22,214 nucleotides of DNA from an uncultured Lachnospiraceae bacterium. Its GTDB lineage: Bacteria; Bacillota; Clostridia; Lachnospirales; Lachnospiraceae. The stretch spans positions 1-22,214 of the forward strand of contig CAJTSB010000042.1 of the NCBI GenBank assembly GCA_910578825.1. Direction: 5' to 3'. Positions 22,029 to 22,214 of this stretch are shown here, piece by piece (within the stretch, counting starts at the first letter, position 1; each line of letters starts with the position of its first letter). The translations under genes were made by a program, and so were the position numbers. The notes beneath the pieces are model-generated. The model saw only the letters and a list, made by a program, of their open reading frames with translations. It made no database searches and was not told the DNA's origin.

Positions 22029-22214
22029 TTAACTATTATTCCTTTTCTGTTGTGAAATTTTTACTTTTTTCAATACAAAACAAACTTCGTGTAAAAAACA
22101 TTTAACAATATCATAAACTACATCCCTAGCTGATTTCTTATTATTAAGAACCTATACCAAATCACTATTTTGATATACATCTGTTAATCCTATAAGTTTG
22201 TCATAATCTAAGAA
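22029..22214 (-). pseudogene. Degraded coding remnant at the window edge
   Basis: On the minus strand one frame reads FLDYDKLIGLTDVYQNSDLV, a TAG at 22152-22154, then VLNNKKSARDVVYDIVKCFL and a lysine-rich tail ending at TAA (22029). The amino acid composition looks protein-like, but no start is visible and the frame is interrupted. The origin is not recognised. The DNA is AT-rich like the SIR2 segment. Confidence 0.3.

Overview
The window looks like chromosomal DNA of a low-to-mid GC Gram-positive anaerobe of the class Clostridia, most likely Lachnospiraceae. The grounds are strong AGGAGG-type ribosome sites, a split cobalamin methionine synthase, DUF6033/FlxA-like proteins, an iron-sulfur flavoprotein, LytTR and 7TM sensor signalling genes, an Rpn-family nuclease and Gram-positive signal peptides. 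The family assignment is inferred from gene content, not from a marker gene.

Layout. 1-3292 (minus): a large secreted subtilisin-like protease cut by the window edge, with a domain inserted between its oxyanion Asn and catalytic Ser and a Kelch-like C-terminal part. 3421-5272 (minus): an overlapping pair, a membrane-anchored DUF4474-like protein and a metallophosphoesterase. 5408-9439 (minus): a one-carbon/methionine operon, metF, a free-standing methionine synthase reactivation protein, and a methionine synthase without its own reactivation domain. A recognisable promoter and a perfect palindrome precede it. 9764-10015 (plus): a small protein of unknown function. 10156-12520 (minus): DUF6033-like protein, iron-sulfur flavoprotein and FlxA-like coiled-coil protein.

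12746-18056 is a signalling block. An OmpR-type response regulator and a 7TM-type histidine kinase lie on the plus strand. A LytTR regulator and a repeat-stalked surface protein sit between them on the minus strand. The surface protein and kinase genes start only 28 bp apart in opposite directions.

18115-22214 is an accessory and decaying end: a radical SAM protein, an HxlR regulator, the 3' stub of a nitroreductase, an AT-rich broken SIR2-like gene fused to that stub, an Rpn/PD-(D/E)XK nuclease, a set of short repeats resembling an IS21-type insertion sequence end, and a degraded coding remnant at the right edge.

The best-supported working unit is metF / reactivation protein / metH: MetF makes 5-methyl-THF, MetH uses it to methylate homocysteine, and the separate protein reactivates oxidised cobalamin. 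The most unusual points are the protease architecture with a terminator hairpin between its promoter and its RBS, the interleaved signalling genes, and the SIR2/nitroreductase junction. I saw no CRISPR array, tRNA, rRNA or obvious riboswitch.
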